Positions 1 through 8,800 of a stretch of DNA of 42,412 bases are shown one piece after another (within the stretch, counting starts at the first letter, position 1; each line of letters begins with the position of its first letter). A model generated the notes under the pieces. That model was not told the DNA's origin, did not search any database, and worked only from the letters and a program-made list of their open reading frames with translations. Position numbers and translations under genes: made by a program. Origin of the DNA: Bacteroidales bacterium (GTDB lineage Bacteria > Bacteroidota > Bacteroidia > Bacteroidales > ML635J-15). The stretch is taken from assembly GCA_031275085.1 (NCBI GenBank), contig JAISPG010000058.1, positions 1 through 42,412 on the forward strand. The letters are read 5' to 3'.

Positions 1-169
1 CTTCTGTAGTATCTGCTATTTCTACTTCCTCGTCTTCCGTAATAATTTCCGGTTCTCCAACCTCTATTGTACCTATGTCTTCTACGTTTGAAGCTTTTTC
101 TTTATCGCATCCCTGTAAGAACCAGACAGTAAAAATGCTTATGATGAGTATAAAAGTAAGCTTTCTCAT
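1..169 (-). CDS. Lipoprotein, N-terminal part only (gene runs off the left edge)
   Basis: Reading leftward from an ATG at 167-169, 56 codons are visible before the window edge. The start is a type II signal peptide: a basic start (M-R-K-L), a hydrophobic core, and a lipobox F-L-Q-G-C with the lipidated Cys at residue 21. It is followed by a Glu/Asp-rich, low-complexity linker typical of the tether between a lipid anchor and a folded domain. The functional domain lies outside the window, so no function can be given. A promoter-like pair of boxes lies about 130 bases upstream (305-339). The product is probably anchored to the outer or inner membrane. Confidence 0.75.
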   Translation of the reverse strand, partial: MRKLTFILIISIFTVWFLQGCDKEKASNVEDIGTIEVGEPEIITEDEEVEIADTTE

Positions 170-727
170 GCTTTTTTATTTTTTAAATTTATTGAATATT
201 TTAATTATTAATTGAAATACATATTTTCCTCTTTCTTTTTTTCCGGGCAAATAAATTTTCAGATATGAGATAACACTAGCATATGTAAAATCAGTTAAAC
301 GAAACAAATATAATATAATAAAATTACAATATACAACAAAAATCTAAATTTTATTAAAATTTTTCAAAAAATCATATAGATAAGTTATAATTCTGTATTC
401 TTTTAGAATATTCATAACTATTCTCATCCGTTAGAGCAATTACATAAATTTTTATTTTTAAGATAAGAATATTTTCTTTTACCTGCGAACATTTCAAAAA
501 AACTACTTTTAGTAAGTACATTGCCGTCCTCTAAGAATTTTAAAGTATCATTCTTAATTGGAACATACAGGTATTAATCCTGTGAAAACATAAATTATAC
601 ATAAAAATCGCTATAAATATAGTAATTATTTTTAAATATTATTAAAATTCAGATAATTAATACAAATAAACAATTATTTTATTAAAAAAACAACTATTTA
701 TTAAAAAATAATTATAAAATAAAGGAT
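170..727. other. Gene-poor AT-rich intergenic stretch
   Basis: No convincing gene. It holds the probable promoter of the leftward lipoprotein (305-339). On the minus strand, 424-573 stays open for about 50 codons with protein-like composition (segment with K-F-L-E-D-G-N-V-L) but has no ATG, GTG or TTG start; it could be a decayed gene fragment. The rest is A/T runs with no repeat or hairpin that I can support. Confidence 0.5.
305..339 (-). promoter_or_regulatory. Bacteroidota-type promoter for the left-edge lipoprotein
   Basis: On the minus strand, TTG (334-336) is followed after 21 bases by TATATTTG (305-312), matching the Bacteroidota consensus TTTG / about 19 bases / TAnnTTTG. A second TTG lies at 337-339. 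Transcription would start near 298, giving a leader of about 130 bases. Confidence 0.4.
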
Positions 728-937
728 CTGAATAAATCTACAATTACTTTAGCAGGTTTATATATTTTTATCTTCACGTCCTGTCTGTTTACTCAACCGG
801 TTATAGCTAATTGCATACCTGAAAGTATGGTCTATTTGGATGATTCTGTTAAAAATGCGGCAAAATACAATTTATGGCATAACGATCCGGAATTCACTAT
901 GGATTCTGCTAACGAATCCCGAAGATCAAAACTATAA
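728..937 (+). pseudogene. Small lipoprotein-like ORF without a standard start (possible remnant)
   Basis: Open frame of 69 codons ending at TAA 935-937. It begins like a lipoprotein: L-N-K-S-T, a hydrophobic stretch, then F-T-S-C, followed by a plausible secreted-protein sequence (P-E-S-M-V-Y-L-D-D). There is no ATG, GTG or TTG before the signal-like part; the best candidate is CTG at 728, and the only in-frame ATGs lie inside, after the signal. The frame is closed by a stop at 683-685. The 3' end overlaps the end of folP, which converges on it, by 6 bases. It could be a gene that lost its start, a truncated copy, or chance. I do not recognise a family. Confidence 0.3.
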
Positions 938-1780
938 CCATTTTTCTTCAACAGAATTTCGGGTTTTACAGAACAATTCAACAACCTGTTTTGCTTCTTT
1001 AACATCATGAACTCTTAAAATATTCGCTCCCTTATCCAGAGCCAAAGTATTAAGGATTGTCGTTCCGTTTAAAGCCTCATCAGGAGAAATATTTAAATAT
1101 TTCCGGATCATTGTTTTCCGGGATAATCCTGCTAATACAGGAAGGTCAAAAATTTTAAAACTATCAAGATTATTCAATAATACATAATTCTGGTCAATTG
1201 TTTTTGAAAAGCCAAAACCCGGATCTATTATAATGTCCGAAACTCCCAACAATCTTAATTCTTCAACCTTTTTTGAAAAATAAAATAATATATCTCCAAG
1301 CAAAGACTTATATTCAACATTGTTCTGCATGTTTTCAGGTAGACCTACCATGTGCATAACAATATAAGGAACTTTACATTCGGCAACGGTTTCAAACATT
1401 TTTTCATCATATTCTCCTCCTGTAATATCATTTATAATTGAAACACCATAATCTTTTACCGATCTTTTGGCAATACTTGACCTGAAAGTATCAACAGAAA
1501 ATATTGTATTATTAAAATATTTCAAAGCTACATCAAGTACAGGCTCATATCTGTCCCATTCTTCTTCTTCGGTTATTATTCCGGCTCCGGGGCGTGTCGA
1601 CATTGCACCTATATCAATGATATCAGCTCCGTTTTCCAGCATTTCTTCAATTTTCTTTTTTGCCTCATCTGCATTTTTCATTCTACTATTACTAAAAAAC
1701 GAGTCAGGGGTAATATTTATGATCCCCATAACAAGAGGCTTATTAAAATCAATCAGTTTTCCTTTAATTTGCATTTCCAT
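932..1780 (-). CDS. folP: Dihydropteroate synthase
   Basis: Condenses 6-hydroxymethyl-7,8-dihydropterin diphosphate with p-aminobenzoate to make 7,8-dihydropteroate, in cytoplasmic folate synthesis. The 282-residue product has the full TIM-barrel motif set: N-I-T-P-D-S-F at 22-28 (signature 1), the G-A-D-I-I-D-I-G segment with S-T-R-P-G-A at 51-66 (signature 2), S-V-D-T-F-R at 95-100, N-D-I-T-G-G at 117-122, D-P-G-F-G-F-S-K at 186-193, G-L-S-R-K at 218-222 and R-V-H-D-V at 256-260. Length is normal. Start could be Met1 (1778-1780) or Met3 (1772-1774). It is divergent from tmk, with its own -7 box at 1874-1881, and converges on the small ORF at 728-937. This is the classical sulfonamide target; nothing in the motifs looks unusual. 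Confidence 0.97.
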   Translation of the reverse strand: MEMQIKGKLIDFNKPLVMGIINITPDSFFSNSRMKNADEAKKKIEEMLENGADIIDIGAMSTRPGAGIITEEEEWDRYEPVLDVALKYFNNTIFSVDTFRSSIAKRSVKDYGVSIINDITGGEYDEKMFETVAECKVPYIVMHMVGLPENMQNNVEYKSLLGDILFYFSKKVEELRLLGVSDIIIDPGFGFSKTIDQNYVLLNNLDSFKIFDLPVLAGLSRKTMIRKYLNISPDEALNGTTILNTLALDKGANILRVHDVKEAKQVVELFCKTRNSVEEKWL

Positions 1781-1873
1781 ACTTTAATATTTTGAATACA
1801 ATAATTTTTATAGTAACACAAAAGCAAACTTCCCGTGCAGATACACAGAAAGTATATTAATATGATAAAAACA

Positions 1874-1881
1874 CAAAGATA
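1874..1881 (-). promoter_or_regulatory. -7 box upstream of folP
   Basis: Minus-strand TATCTTTG matches TAnnTTTG. No good -33 TTG is seen at the usual distance. The predicted leader is about 85-90 bases. Confidence 0.35.
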
Positions 1882-1951
1882 CTATTTCAATAAAATATAA
1901 ATTTATTTTTATAAAATTTATGTAACAGCAATATGCCTTCAAATAATTTTG

Positions 1952-1959
1952 TAAATTTG
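1952..1959 (+). promoter_or_regulatory. -7 box upstream of tmk
   Basis: TAAATTTG matches the Bacteroidota -7 consensus, 27 bases before the tmk ATG. The -33 element is not clear. Confidence 0.45.
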
Positions 1960-1986
1960 GGCTATAAAAATATTATATAATATATA

Positions 1987-2673
1987 ATGGGATTTATTGT
2001 AATTGAAGGACTTGACGGAGCAGGAAAATCTACACAGCTTGATTTATTGACAAAATTTCTGAGGTCAAAAAATAAAAATGTGGAATATATTCATTTTCCC
2101 ACAATGAATTCTCCGATATTTGGCGATTTAATTGCACGATTTTTGCGGGGTGAATTCGGAGGGATTAATGATGTTAATCCTTATCTGGTTGCATTACTTT
2201 TTGCCGGAGACAGATATAATCTGGCAAATACAATATCTGACTGGATAAAAAATAACAAAATAGTGATTAACGACAGATATGTTTATTCAAATATAGGATT
2301 TCAGTGCGCAAAAATGAATTCGGAAAAAGAACAGGATAAGCTATTTAATTGGATTTTGGATATGGAGTATAATTATTTTAAGATTCCAAAGCCGGATCTC
2401 AGTATTTTTCTGGATGTTCCTTTTGAATTCACAAAAAAACGGTTGGAAGAGAACAGAAAAGGTGAAGATCGGGAATATTTACAGGGAAAAACAGATATTC
2501 ATGAAGCAGATCTTATATTTCAGAATAATGTAAGAAATACATATTTGAAAGCCATAGAAAAGGATGAAAATTTTATCAGGATCGACTGTTCCGGTGAAGG
2601 CGGAAAAATATTGCAACCGGAAATAATTTCTCAAAAAATTATTGATCAGTTGCAAATAAGATCCTTAATATAA
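1987..2673 (+). CDS. tmk: Thymidylate kinase (dTMP kinase)
   Basis: Phosphorylates dTMP to dTDP with ATP in the cytoplasm, an essential step to dTTP. The 228-residue product has the P-loop G-L-D-G-A-G-K-S-T at 8-16, a D-R-Y motif at 96-98 of the type that binds the monophosphate, an F-A-G-D-R segment at 72-76, and a lid region rich in Lys/Arg/Glu around 155-170. Length is slightly above the usual 205-215 residues, the extra lying mostly in an insert around 105-130 and the C-terminus. The ATG at 1987 is the only sensible start since the P-loop begins eight residues later. It heads a rightward run; the DoxX-like gene follows after 30 bases with its own promoter-like boxes. Confidence 0.93.
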   Translation: MGFIVIEGLDGAGKSTQLDLLTKFLRSKNKNVEYIHFPTMNSPIFGDLIARFLRGEFGGINDVNPYLVALLFAGDRYNLANTISDWIKNNKIVINDRYVYSNIGFQCAKMNSEKEQDKLFNWILDMEYNYFKIPKPDLSIFLDVPFEFTKKRLEENRKGEDREYLQGKTDIHEADLIFQNNVRNTYLKAIEKDENFIRIDCSGEGGKILQPEIISQKIIDQLQIRSLI

Positions 2674-2678
2674 ATTTG
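2650..2678 (+). promoter_or_regulatory. Promoter-like boxes before the DoxX-family gene
   Basis: TTG at 2650-2652, 18 bases, then TAAATTTG at 2671-2678, which overlaps the tmk stop codon. Spacing and sequence fit the Bacteroidota consensus. The transcript would start near 2685, about 20 bases before the ATG at 2704. Confidence 0.5.
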
Positions 2679-2703
2679 ATTACTTAAATTTAAATTATAT
2701 ATT

Positions 2704-4260
2704 ATGAAAGCATTAAGAAACTTTAGCAGAATTTTTGTTGGGCTTATTTTTATTTATTCGGGTTTTGTTAAAATAGTAGATCCAATTGGTTTCGGCTACA
2801 AAATTAATGACTATTTAGTTGCTCTTAATCTGGAGTTTTTATCCGGTCTTGCCCTGGCTTGTGCTGTTCTGATGACAATTGCAGAACTTACAATAGGTAT
2901 CCTTTTAACTTTTAACCTGTTACCAAAAGTATCTGCATGGGCTGCAGCAGCATTCATGACAGTATTCACCCCGTTAACTTTATGGCTGGCAATTGCAAAT
3001 CCGGTATCAGACTGTGGTTGTTTTGGTGATGCATTAATATTAACCAACTGGGAAACATTTTTCAAAAATGTAATAATTGATGTTTTTGTAATAATAATTT
3101 TTATTGAACGTAAAAAATACAAACCAATATATTCATTACCGATACAATGGGGACTTGGAATACTTGCAGGATTTGCAGGATTCGTATTATCAATGTATTG
3201 TTTATATTATCTTCCTATATTGGATTTCCGCCCATACCATGTTGGAGCCAATATCCAGGACGGAATGATAATCCCTGAAAGTGAAAAAAATAATGTAGAT
3301 ATTATCGAAAGTTATTTCATTTATGAAAAAGACGGAAAAAAGGAAAAATTTACATACGACAATATTCCTGCAGACGATTCATGGAAATTTGTTGATGCCG
3401 AACATAAAATAATTAAAGAAGGATATAAACCTCCTATCCACGATTTTACCATCGAACCGATTTATATTCCGGGTATAAGTCCAGAACCGGTTACAGATAC
3501 TTATGTTAACTTATTTGATATAATATTCACATATAGTAATGAAGAAATAACAGAAGATTTCACAATTGATATGTTACCTGATAACACATGGAAATTTGAA
3601 GGTATTACTTTTGAAGATGAAATACTGGATTATTCACATATTAAGTTATTATACCTAAGTCCGGAAGGAGAAGAAGAAAGTTTTCAGGTCGACGGTCTGC
3701 CATCTTCAGATTATATATTTTTAGATGCTGAATATGAATTTGAAAACAATAATTTTGAAACAAAATACGGAGAAGATGTTGCACAATATATTTTAAATCA
3801 GGATAATTATGTATTTTTATTAATTATGACCCATGTAGAGGACGGCAAAACAAAAAATATGGAAAAAATAAATGATATTGCAGCTTTTTGTAAATCTAAA
3901 GATTATGGATTTTACTGTCTGACAGGATCAGGAGAAGAAAAAATAAAACAATTTGCAAACGAACAAAATACCGATTTTAATTATTTTAATACAGACCCTA
4001 CAACACTAAAAACCATCATAAGGTCAAATCCCGGATTATTATTACTGAAAAAAGGAACAGTTCTGGATAAATGGTCACACAACGATTTACCTGAAATCAA
4101 AGATCTTCAGGATAATCTGGCCGCCGGTTCTATTTCTCAGATTGAAGCGGAAAAAGAAAAAAATCTTTCACTTATATACATTCTGGGGCTTTTCTTATTT
4201 ATGTCCTTATTTCATAACATATATAACTGGTTGGTAAAAAATAGATTTATTATAAAATAA
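2704..4260 (+). CDS. DoxX/MauE-like membrane protein with periplasmic repeats and a thioredoxin-like domain (BT_3928-like)
   Basis: A 518-residue membrane protein. The N-terminal part (about 1-170) has five hydrophobic segments (about 8-25, 47-70, 76-97, 121-135, 148-170) and the motif C-G-C-F-G-D at 104-109, the redox-type motif of DoxX/MauE proteins. The soluble part holds three similar units (about 203-236, 272-307, 314-347), each of the type 'aromatic-rich strand, charged turn, L/I-P, W/I-K-F or I-F-L-D-A-E'. Then comes a thioredoxin-like segment (about 362-470) with an N-P-G turn where the fold has its cis-Pro but no C-x-x-C. A last membrane segment is at about 488-506. The counted topology puts the soluble domain in the periplasm. 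Its place just before tpiA matches the conserved Bacteroidales order I recall for the BT_3928 family. A role in electron or thiol transfer in the envelope is inference. Confidence 0.75.
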   Translation: MKALRNFSRIFVGLIFIYSGFVKIVDPIGFGYKINDYLVALNLEFLSGLALACAVLMTIAELTIGILLTFNLLPKVSAWAAAAFMTVFTPLTLWLAIANPVSDCGCFGDALILTNWETFFKNVIIDVFVIIIFIERKKYKPIYSLPIQWGLGILAGFAGFVLSMYCLYYLPILDFRPYHVGANIQDGMIIPESEKNNVDIIESYFIYEKDGKKEKFTYDNIPADDSWKFVDAEHKIIKEGYKPPIHDFTIEPIYIPGISPEPVTDTYVNLFDIIFTYSNEEITEDFTIDMLPDNTWKFEGITFEDEILDYSHIKLLYLSPEGEEESFQVDGLPSSDYIFLDAEYEFENNNFETKYGEDVAQYILNQDNYVFLLIMTHVEDGKTKNMEKINDIAAFCKSKDYGFYCLTGSGEEKIKQFANEQNTDFNYFNTDPTTLKTIIRSNPGLLLLKKGTVLDKWSHNDLPEIKDLQDNLAAGSISQIEAEKEKNLSLIYILGLFLFMSLFHNIYNWLVKNRFIIK

Positions 4261-4303
4261 AATATAGTTTTAATTATTATTGAACTTAAAAAAAATAACA
4301 GAC

Positions 4304-5065
4304 ATGAGACGAAAAATTGCTGCAGGCAACTGGAAAATGAACACTTTGTTAAACGAAGGAGTAACCCTGGCGGAAGAATTAAACACACTTCTTGACGGAA
4401 TAGAATTATATGATGATAAACGTGTGGTTATTGCTGTTCCATATACACATATAAGCTCTATAATAAATGTAGTTGACTATAAAAAAATAGCAGTTGCCGC
4501 ACAAAACTGTTCACAATTTGATAATGGTGCATATACGGGAGAAATTTCGGCATTAATGCTTAAAAGTATAGGAGTTCAATATATTATTGTTGGACATAGC
4601 GAAAGAAGGCAAATATTTGGCGAAACAGATGATATTGTTTCACAAAAACTCACTCAGTGCTACAAAAATGCAATATTTCCTATTTTATGCTGTGGAGAAA
4701 GTTTAAATGAAAGAGAATCAGTAAAGCATCTTGAAATAGTCGGAACTCAAATTAAAAATGCATTACAAAATGTTGATACATTCAATATTCAACGAACAAT
4801 AATAGCTTATGAACCAATATGGGCAATCGGAACCGGAAGAACTGCAACACCAGAGCAGGCACAGGAAATGCATGCCCATATACGTAATACAATTGCAGAT
4901 CTGTACACTAAGGAAATTGCAAATGAAATTACAATTTTATACGGAGGAAGTGTAAATGCTGCTAATTCGGCTAATCTTTTTGCAAAAGAAGATATAGATG
5001 GCGGTTTAGTAGGCGGAGCATCTCTGAAAGTAAATGAGTTCATGCAAATAATAGAGTCGCTGTAA
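4304..5065 (+). CDS. tpiA: Triosephosphate isomerase
   Basis: Interconverts glyceraldehyde 3-phosphate and dihydroxyacetone phosphate in glycolysis and gluconeogenesis. All catalytic residues are present: Asn9 and Lys11 in A-A-G-N-W-K-M-N, His98 in V-G-H-S-E-R-R, Glu170 in the signature A-Y-E-P-I-W-A-I-G-T-G, and the phosphate-binding G-G-S-V and G-G-L-V-G-G-A-S loops near the C-terminus. I chose the ATG at 4304 (253 residues, the normal length) over an upstream TTG at 4280, because the family starts directly with M-R-R-K-I-A-A-G-N-W. The stop TAATG overlaps the start of prmA by one base, so the two are translationally coupled. Confidence 0.97.
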   Translation: MRRKIAAGNWKMNTLLNEGVTLAEELNTLLDGIELYDDKRVVIAVPYTHISSIINVVDYKKIAVAAQNCSQFDNGAYTGEISALMLKSIGVQYIIVGHSERRQIFGETDDIVSQKLTQCYKNAIFPILCCGESLNERESVKHLEIVGTQIKNALQNVDTFNIQRTIIAYEPIWAIGTGRTATPEQAQEMHAHIRNTIADLYTKEIANEITILYGGSVNAANSANLFAKEDIDGGLVGGASLKVNEFMQIIESL

Positions 5066-5889
5066 TGAACTACATAGAAGTTTCCATCAATATTCCGGCA
5101 GATAATAAATTTATTGCTGACATACTCATCGCATTTCTCGCCGAACAAGGCTTCGACAGTTTTTGTGAAGATAATAACATTTTATCAGCATATATAAATG
5201 AAGAAAATTTTAATAAAACCGAAGTCGAACTTCTTATGAAAGAATATAATGTCGACCATTTTATTAAAATAATTCCGCAACAAAACTGGAATGCTGAATG
5301 GGAAAAGAACTTCGATCCGATCATTGTTGAAAATCAGCTAACGATAAAAGCTCCTTTTCATAATCAAAACTTCGACACCCGGTTTATTATCGAAATAGAA
5401 CCTAAAATGTCGTTCGGAACCGGTCATCATGCTACTACATATATGATGTGCCATCTTATGGCAGACTATGTGTTCAATGAGTCTTCAGTATTGGACATGG
5501 GTTGCGGTACGGGTATACTGGCCATATATGCCGCATTAAAAGGTGCTGAAAATATTGTTGCAATAGATATTGACGAATGGGCATACGAAAATACTATTGA
5601 AAATGTACAAAGGAATAATATTGAAAACATACAGACAATAATGGGTGATGTTAATTTTATTCCTGACAGGCAATTTGACTATATTCTGGCAAATATAAAT
5701 CTCAACATATTAAAAAAGGATATCCCGGCATATGTCGAACATATGAAAAAAGGATCATTATTGTTTTTAAGCGGTTTTTTTGCTTCCGAATTACCACAAA
5801 TAAATCTTATATGTAAAGAAAATAACCTTTGTTTCATAAAATCCATTGAAAAAGAAAACTGGACAGCATGTGTTTTTAATAAAATTTAA
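5065..5889 (+). CDS. prmA: Ribosomal protein L11 methyltransferase
   Basis: SAM-dependent methyltransferase that trimethylates ribosomal protein L11. The 274-residue protein has an N-terminal recognition domain (1-100, with the family segment N-W-N-A-E-W-E-K-N-F-D-P), a linker (F-G-T-G-H-H at 117-122), SAM motif I V-L-D-M-G-C-G-T-G at 142-150, an acidic end of strand 2 (A-I-D-I-D at 166-170) and the motif N-I-N-L-N-I-L at 210-216, where PrmA-type enzymes carry their catalytic-site signature. Length is near the usual 290. It starts inside the tpiA stop (TAATG) and ends one base before the next gene, so it is part of a tight run. A housekeeping enzyme; nothing abnormal. Confidence 0.93.
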   Translation: MNYIEVSINIPADNKFIADILIAFLAEQGFDSFCEDNNILSAYINEENFNKTEVELLMKEYNVDHFIKIIPQQNWNAEWEKNFDPIIVENQLTIKAPFHNQNFDTRFIIEIEPKMSFGTGHHATTYMMCHLMADYVFNESSVLDMGCGTGILAIYAALKGAENIVAIDIDEWAYENTIENVQRNNIENIQTIMGDVNFIPDRQFDYILANINLNILKKDIPAYVEHMKKGSLLFLSGFFASELPQINLICKENNLCFIKSIEKENWTACVFNKI

Positions 5890-5890
5890 A

Positions 5891-8800
5891 ATGAAAAAAA
5901 TATTATTATTTATATTTCTTTTATTTTCCATATTCAAATATGGTTTTTCTCAATTTTCAATGGAGCATGAGCGTTTCATCAGAGAGTTCAGCCAAAATCT
6001 GAATAATACAGGAAATGTACGCGAAAATGCTAAAAGTATGAGCAAGGAATTTTCTACCTTCTGGCTATCCGATTCTATTACTTTTGAAGAAAAAAATAAG
6101 TTTATAAAAACTGCTAACCTGATGTCGTCAAAAGGCTGTAGTCCTTACCCCGATTTTGTTTGTTTTGCAGATAACCTGTTATTATTTAAAAGAAAAAGAA
6201 TAAACGATAATCAGTACATAAACTATGATAAAGCACTGAATGATATGTTAAATGACGGTAATAGACCAAACCTGAAAAATATATCCGAATATTTAACACT
6301 TATTAATTCTTTCCTTTCAAAAAACATAGTCTTACAAAATGTTCGTACATACTGGAAAGTAGAAAACAATACCTTTAACATAGATTATGATAAAGAGATT
6401 GTTATTGATTTTGCCGGTGTAAATCTGATAGGTTATCAAGGAGTTGACAGCCTAAAAATATATAATACTACAGCTAAATACTATCCTGCACGAAAATACT
6501 GGAACGGAAAAGGAGGACTTGTAACCTGGGAAAGGGTCGGACATGGAGCCGACAGTATAAAAGCCAGACTGGCTGATTATAATATTGATATGCGTACAAT
6601 ATCGTATACTGCCGATTCTGTTCTTTTTACAAATTCCTATTTTTTTAATGAAGATCTGCTCGGAAAACTTACAGATAAAGCTGAAAATATTGAAAATCCG
6701 GCAAAATCCAATTATCCGAGATTCACTTCATATAAACAGCATTTTGTGCTTGAAGACATATTCAAAGATGTTGACTATGAAGGAGGATTTTCTATGTATG
6801 GCAGAAGTTTCGTCGGTAGCGGGACAAAAGAAAATCCGGCAAAAATAATAATAACTAAAAATGACAGTATCAGCCTTACTGCAGCTACCGATGCATTTTA
6901 TATAGAAAATCAAATAGTCGCAGATAAGTGTGCAATTACCCTGCATATAGGAGGAGATTCAATATACCATCCTTATTTAACTTTCCGCTATCACGACAAT
7001 ATTCGCTATCTGGAACTTGTAAGAACTAAAGATGATATGTCAACAGTAAATTATATAAACACATATCATAAGATAGACATGGATTTTACATGGATGAGAT
7101 GGGCTATTGACAAAGAAAAAATCGAATTTAATACAATAACTGCACAAGAAACTACAAAAGAAGCATTATTTGAATCTCTCAATTATTATACGCTGGAGAA
7201 ATACAAAAATATGAAAAAACGGGATCCGCAACATCCGCTGGAAGTTATTACGAATTTTGTAAGTGCGTGGGCAGGATATCCGGAATTCTATTTGGACGAT
7301 CTTGCTTCATGGATGAAGTACAGTAAAACACAAGTATTAGGTCTGGTAATGAATCTGGCATACCAGGGATACCTTAATTATGATGCTGAAACAGAATTTA
7401 TCAAAGTATATCCTATAGCGTGGGAATTCATGGAAGCACATCGGGGAGTAAGGGATTCCGATGTTATTCAATTCTACAGCAAAACAGATCCCAATACGAC
7501 AAATGCAGAATTAAGCCTGTTAAACTTTGACCTAAAAATAAACGGTGTAAATAACGTACACCTGTCAGATTCACAAAATGTAAAAGTATACCCTGTCGAT
7601 AAAAAAATCATAGTAAAAAAAGACATGAATTTTATATTTGATGGTACAATACAAGCAGGACAATTTTATTTTTACGGTACTAATTTTACTTTTAATTACA
7701 ATCGTTTTATGATAGATCTTACAAATTGTGATTCTATAAAAATGGTTGCATCCACTGAATATCTTAATGAAAAAGGTACTCCGGCTCTGGCTATTGTACA
7801 AAACCAACTGGAACAGATCAACGGGGAATTTTTTATCGATGACCCAATGAATAAATCCGGGCGTAAAGATTTTCCTGAATATCCGCGGTTCAATTCTCTG
7901 AATAAAACATACGTCTATTATGACAGTCCAAAAGTATACAATAAAGTTTACGACCGGAATAAATTTTACTTTGAGGTCGACCCTTTTTCTCTGGATAGCA
8001 TTAAAGGATATGACAAGGAAAATCTTAAATTTAACGGCACTTTATACTCCGGAGATATTTTCCCTCCGATAAAAGAAACTCTGGTTTTACGTGATTTTGA
8101 TTTTTCATTAGGATTCAAAACTAAAACACCTTCGAGCGGACTTCCGCTATATGAAGGGAAAGCAACATTCAATAACGACATAGATCTTAGTAATAAAGGA
8201 TTACGTGGTGCCGGTAAAATTAAATATTTGACATCTTCTATTGATGCGGATTATCTTCTGTTCTTCCCCGAAGAAATGCAGGGACACTCAAAAAACATTG
8301 AAATAAAAGAACAAAATGCACCGGTAGAATTCCCATATGCACAGGGAATAGATAATACTTTAAATTGGTATGTCAATGACGATCAATTTCATATTCAAAA
8401 AGAATCCGAAGATTTTAAAATGTTCAATGATAAGGCAATTCTTGATGGCAATTTGAACCTTACATCCGCAGGACTTAATGGAAACGGAACAATTAATATT
8501 GATAATGCAAGGATAATTTCAGATGTATTTAACTTTAAAAAAGTAGAAATAAATGCAGATACTTCGGAATTTGCACTCTATACACAAAATATCCTTGATA
8601 TTGATTTTATATCAAAAAATATAAAAAGCAGTATAAACTTTGATGATCGCCAAGGCAAATTCAAATCAAACGGTAAATTAAGCTCATGGAGATTCCCAAA
8701 AAACCAATATATAAGCGAAATGACAGATATGACATGGAGTATGGATAAAAAGGAATTGGAAGTAAACATTGCCGAAGAAATGCTGGCAATCATAAAAGAA

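Noticed and set aside
424..573. Minus-strand open frame of about 50 codons with protein-like sequence
   Set aside because: No usable start codon, no upstream box, and a stop directly before it; kept only as a possible decayed fragment.
5846..5890. 15-residue extension of the giant exported protein
   Set aside because: It would hide the signal peptide behind a charged stretch and overlap prmA; the ATG at 5891 gives a normal signal peptide.
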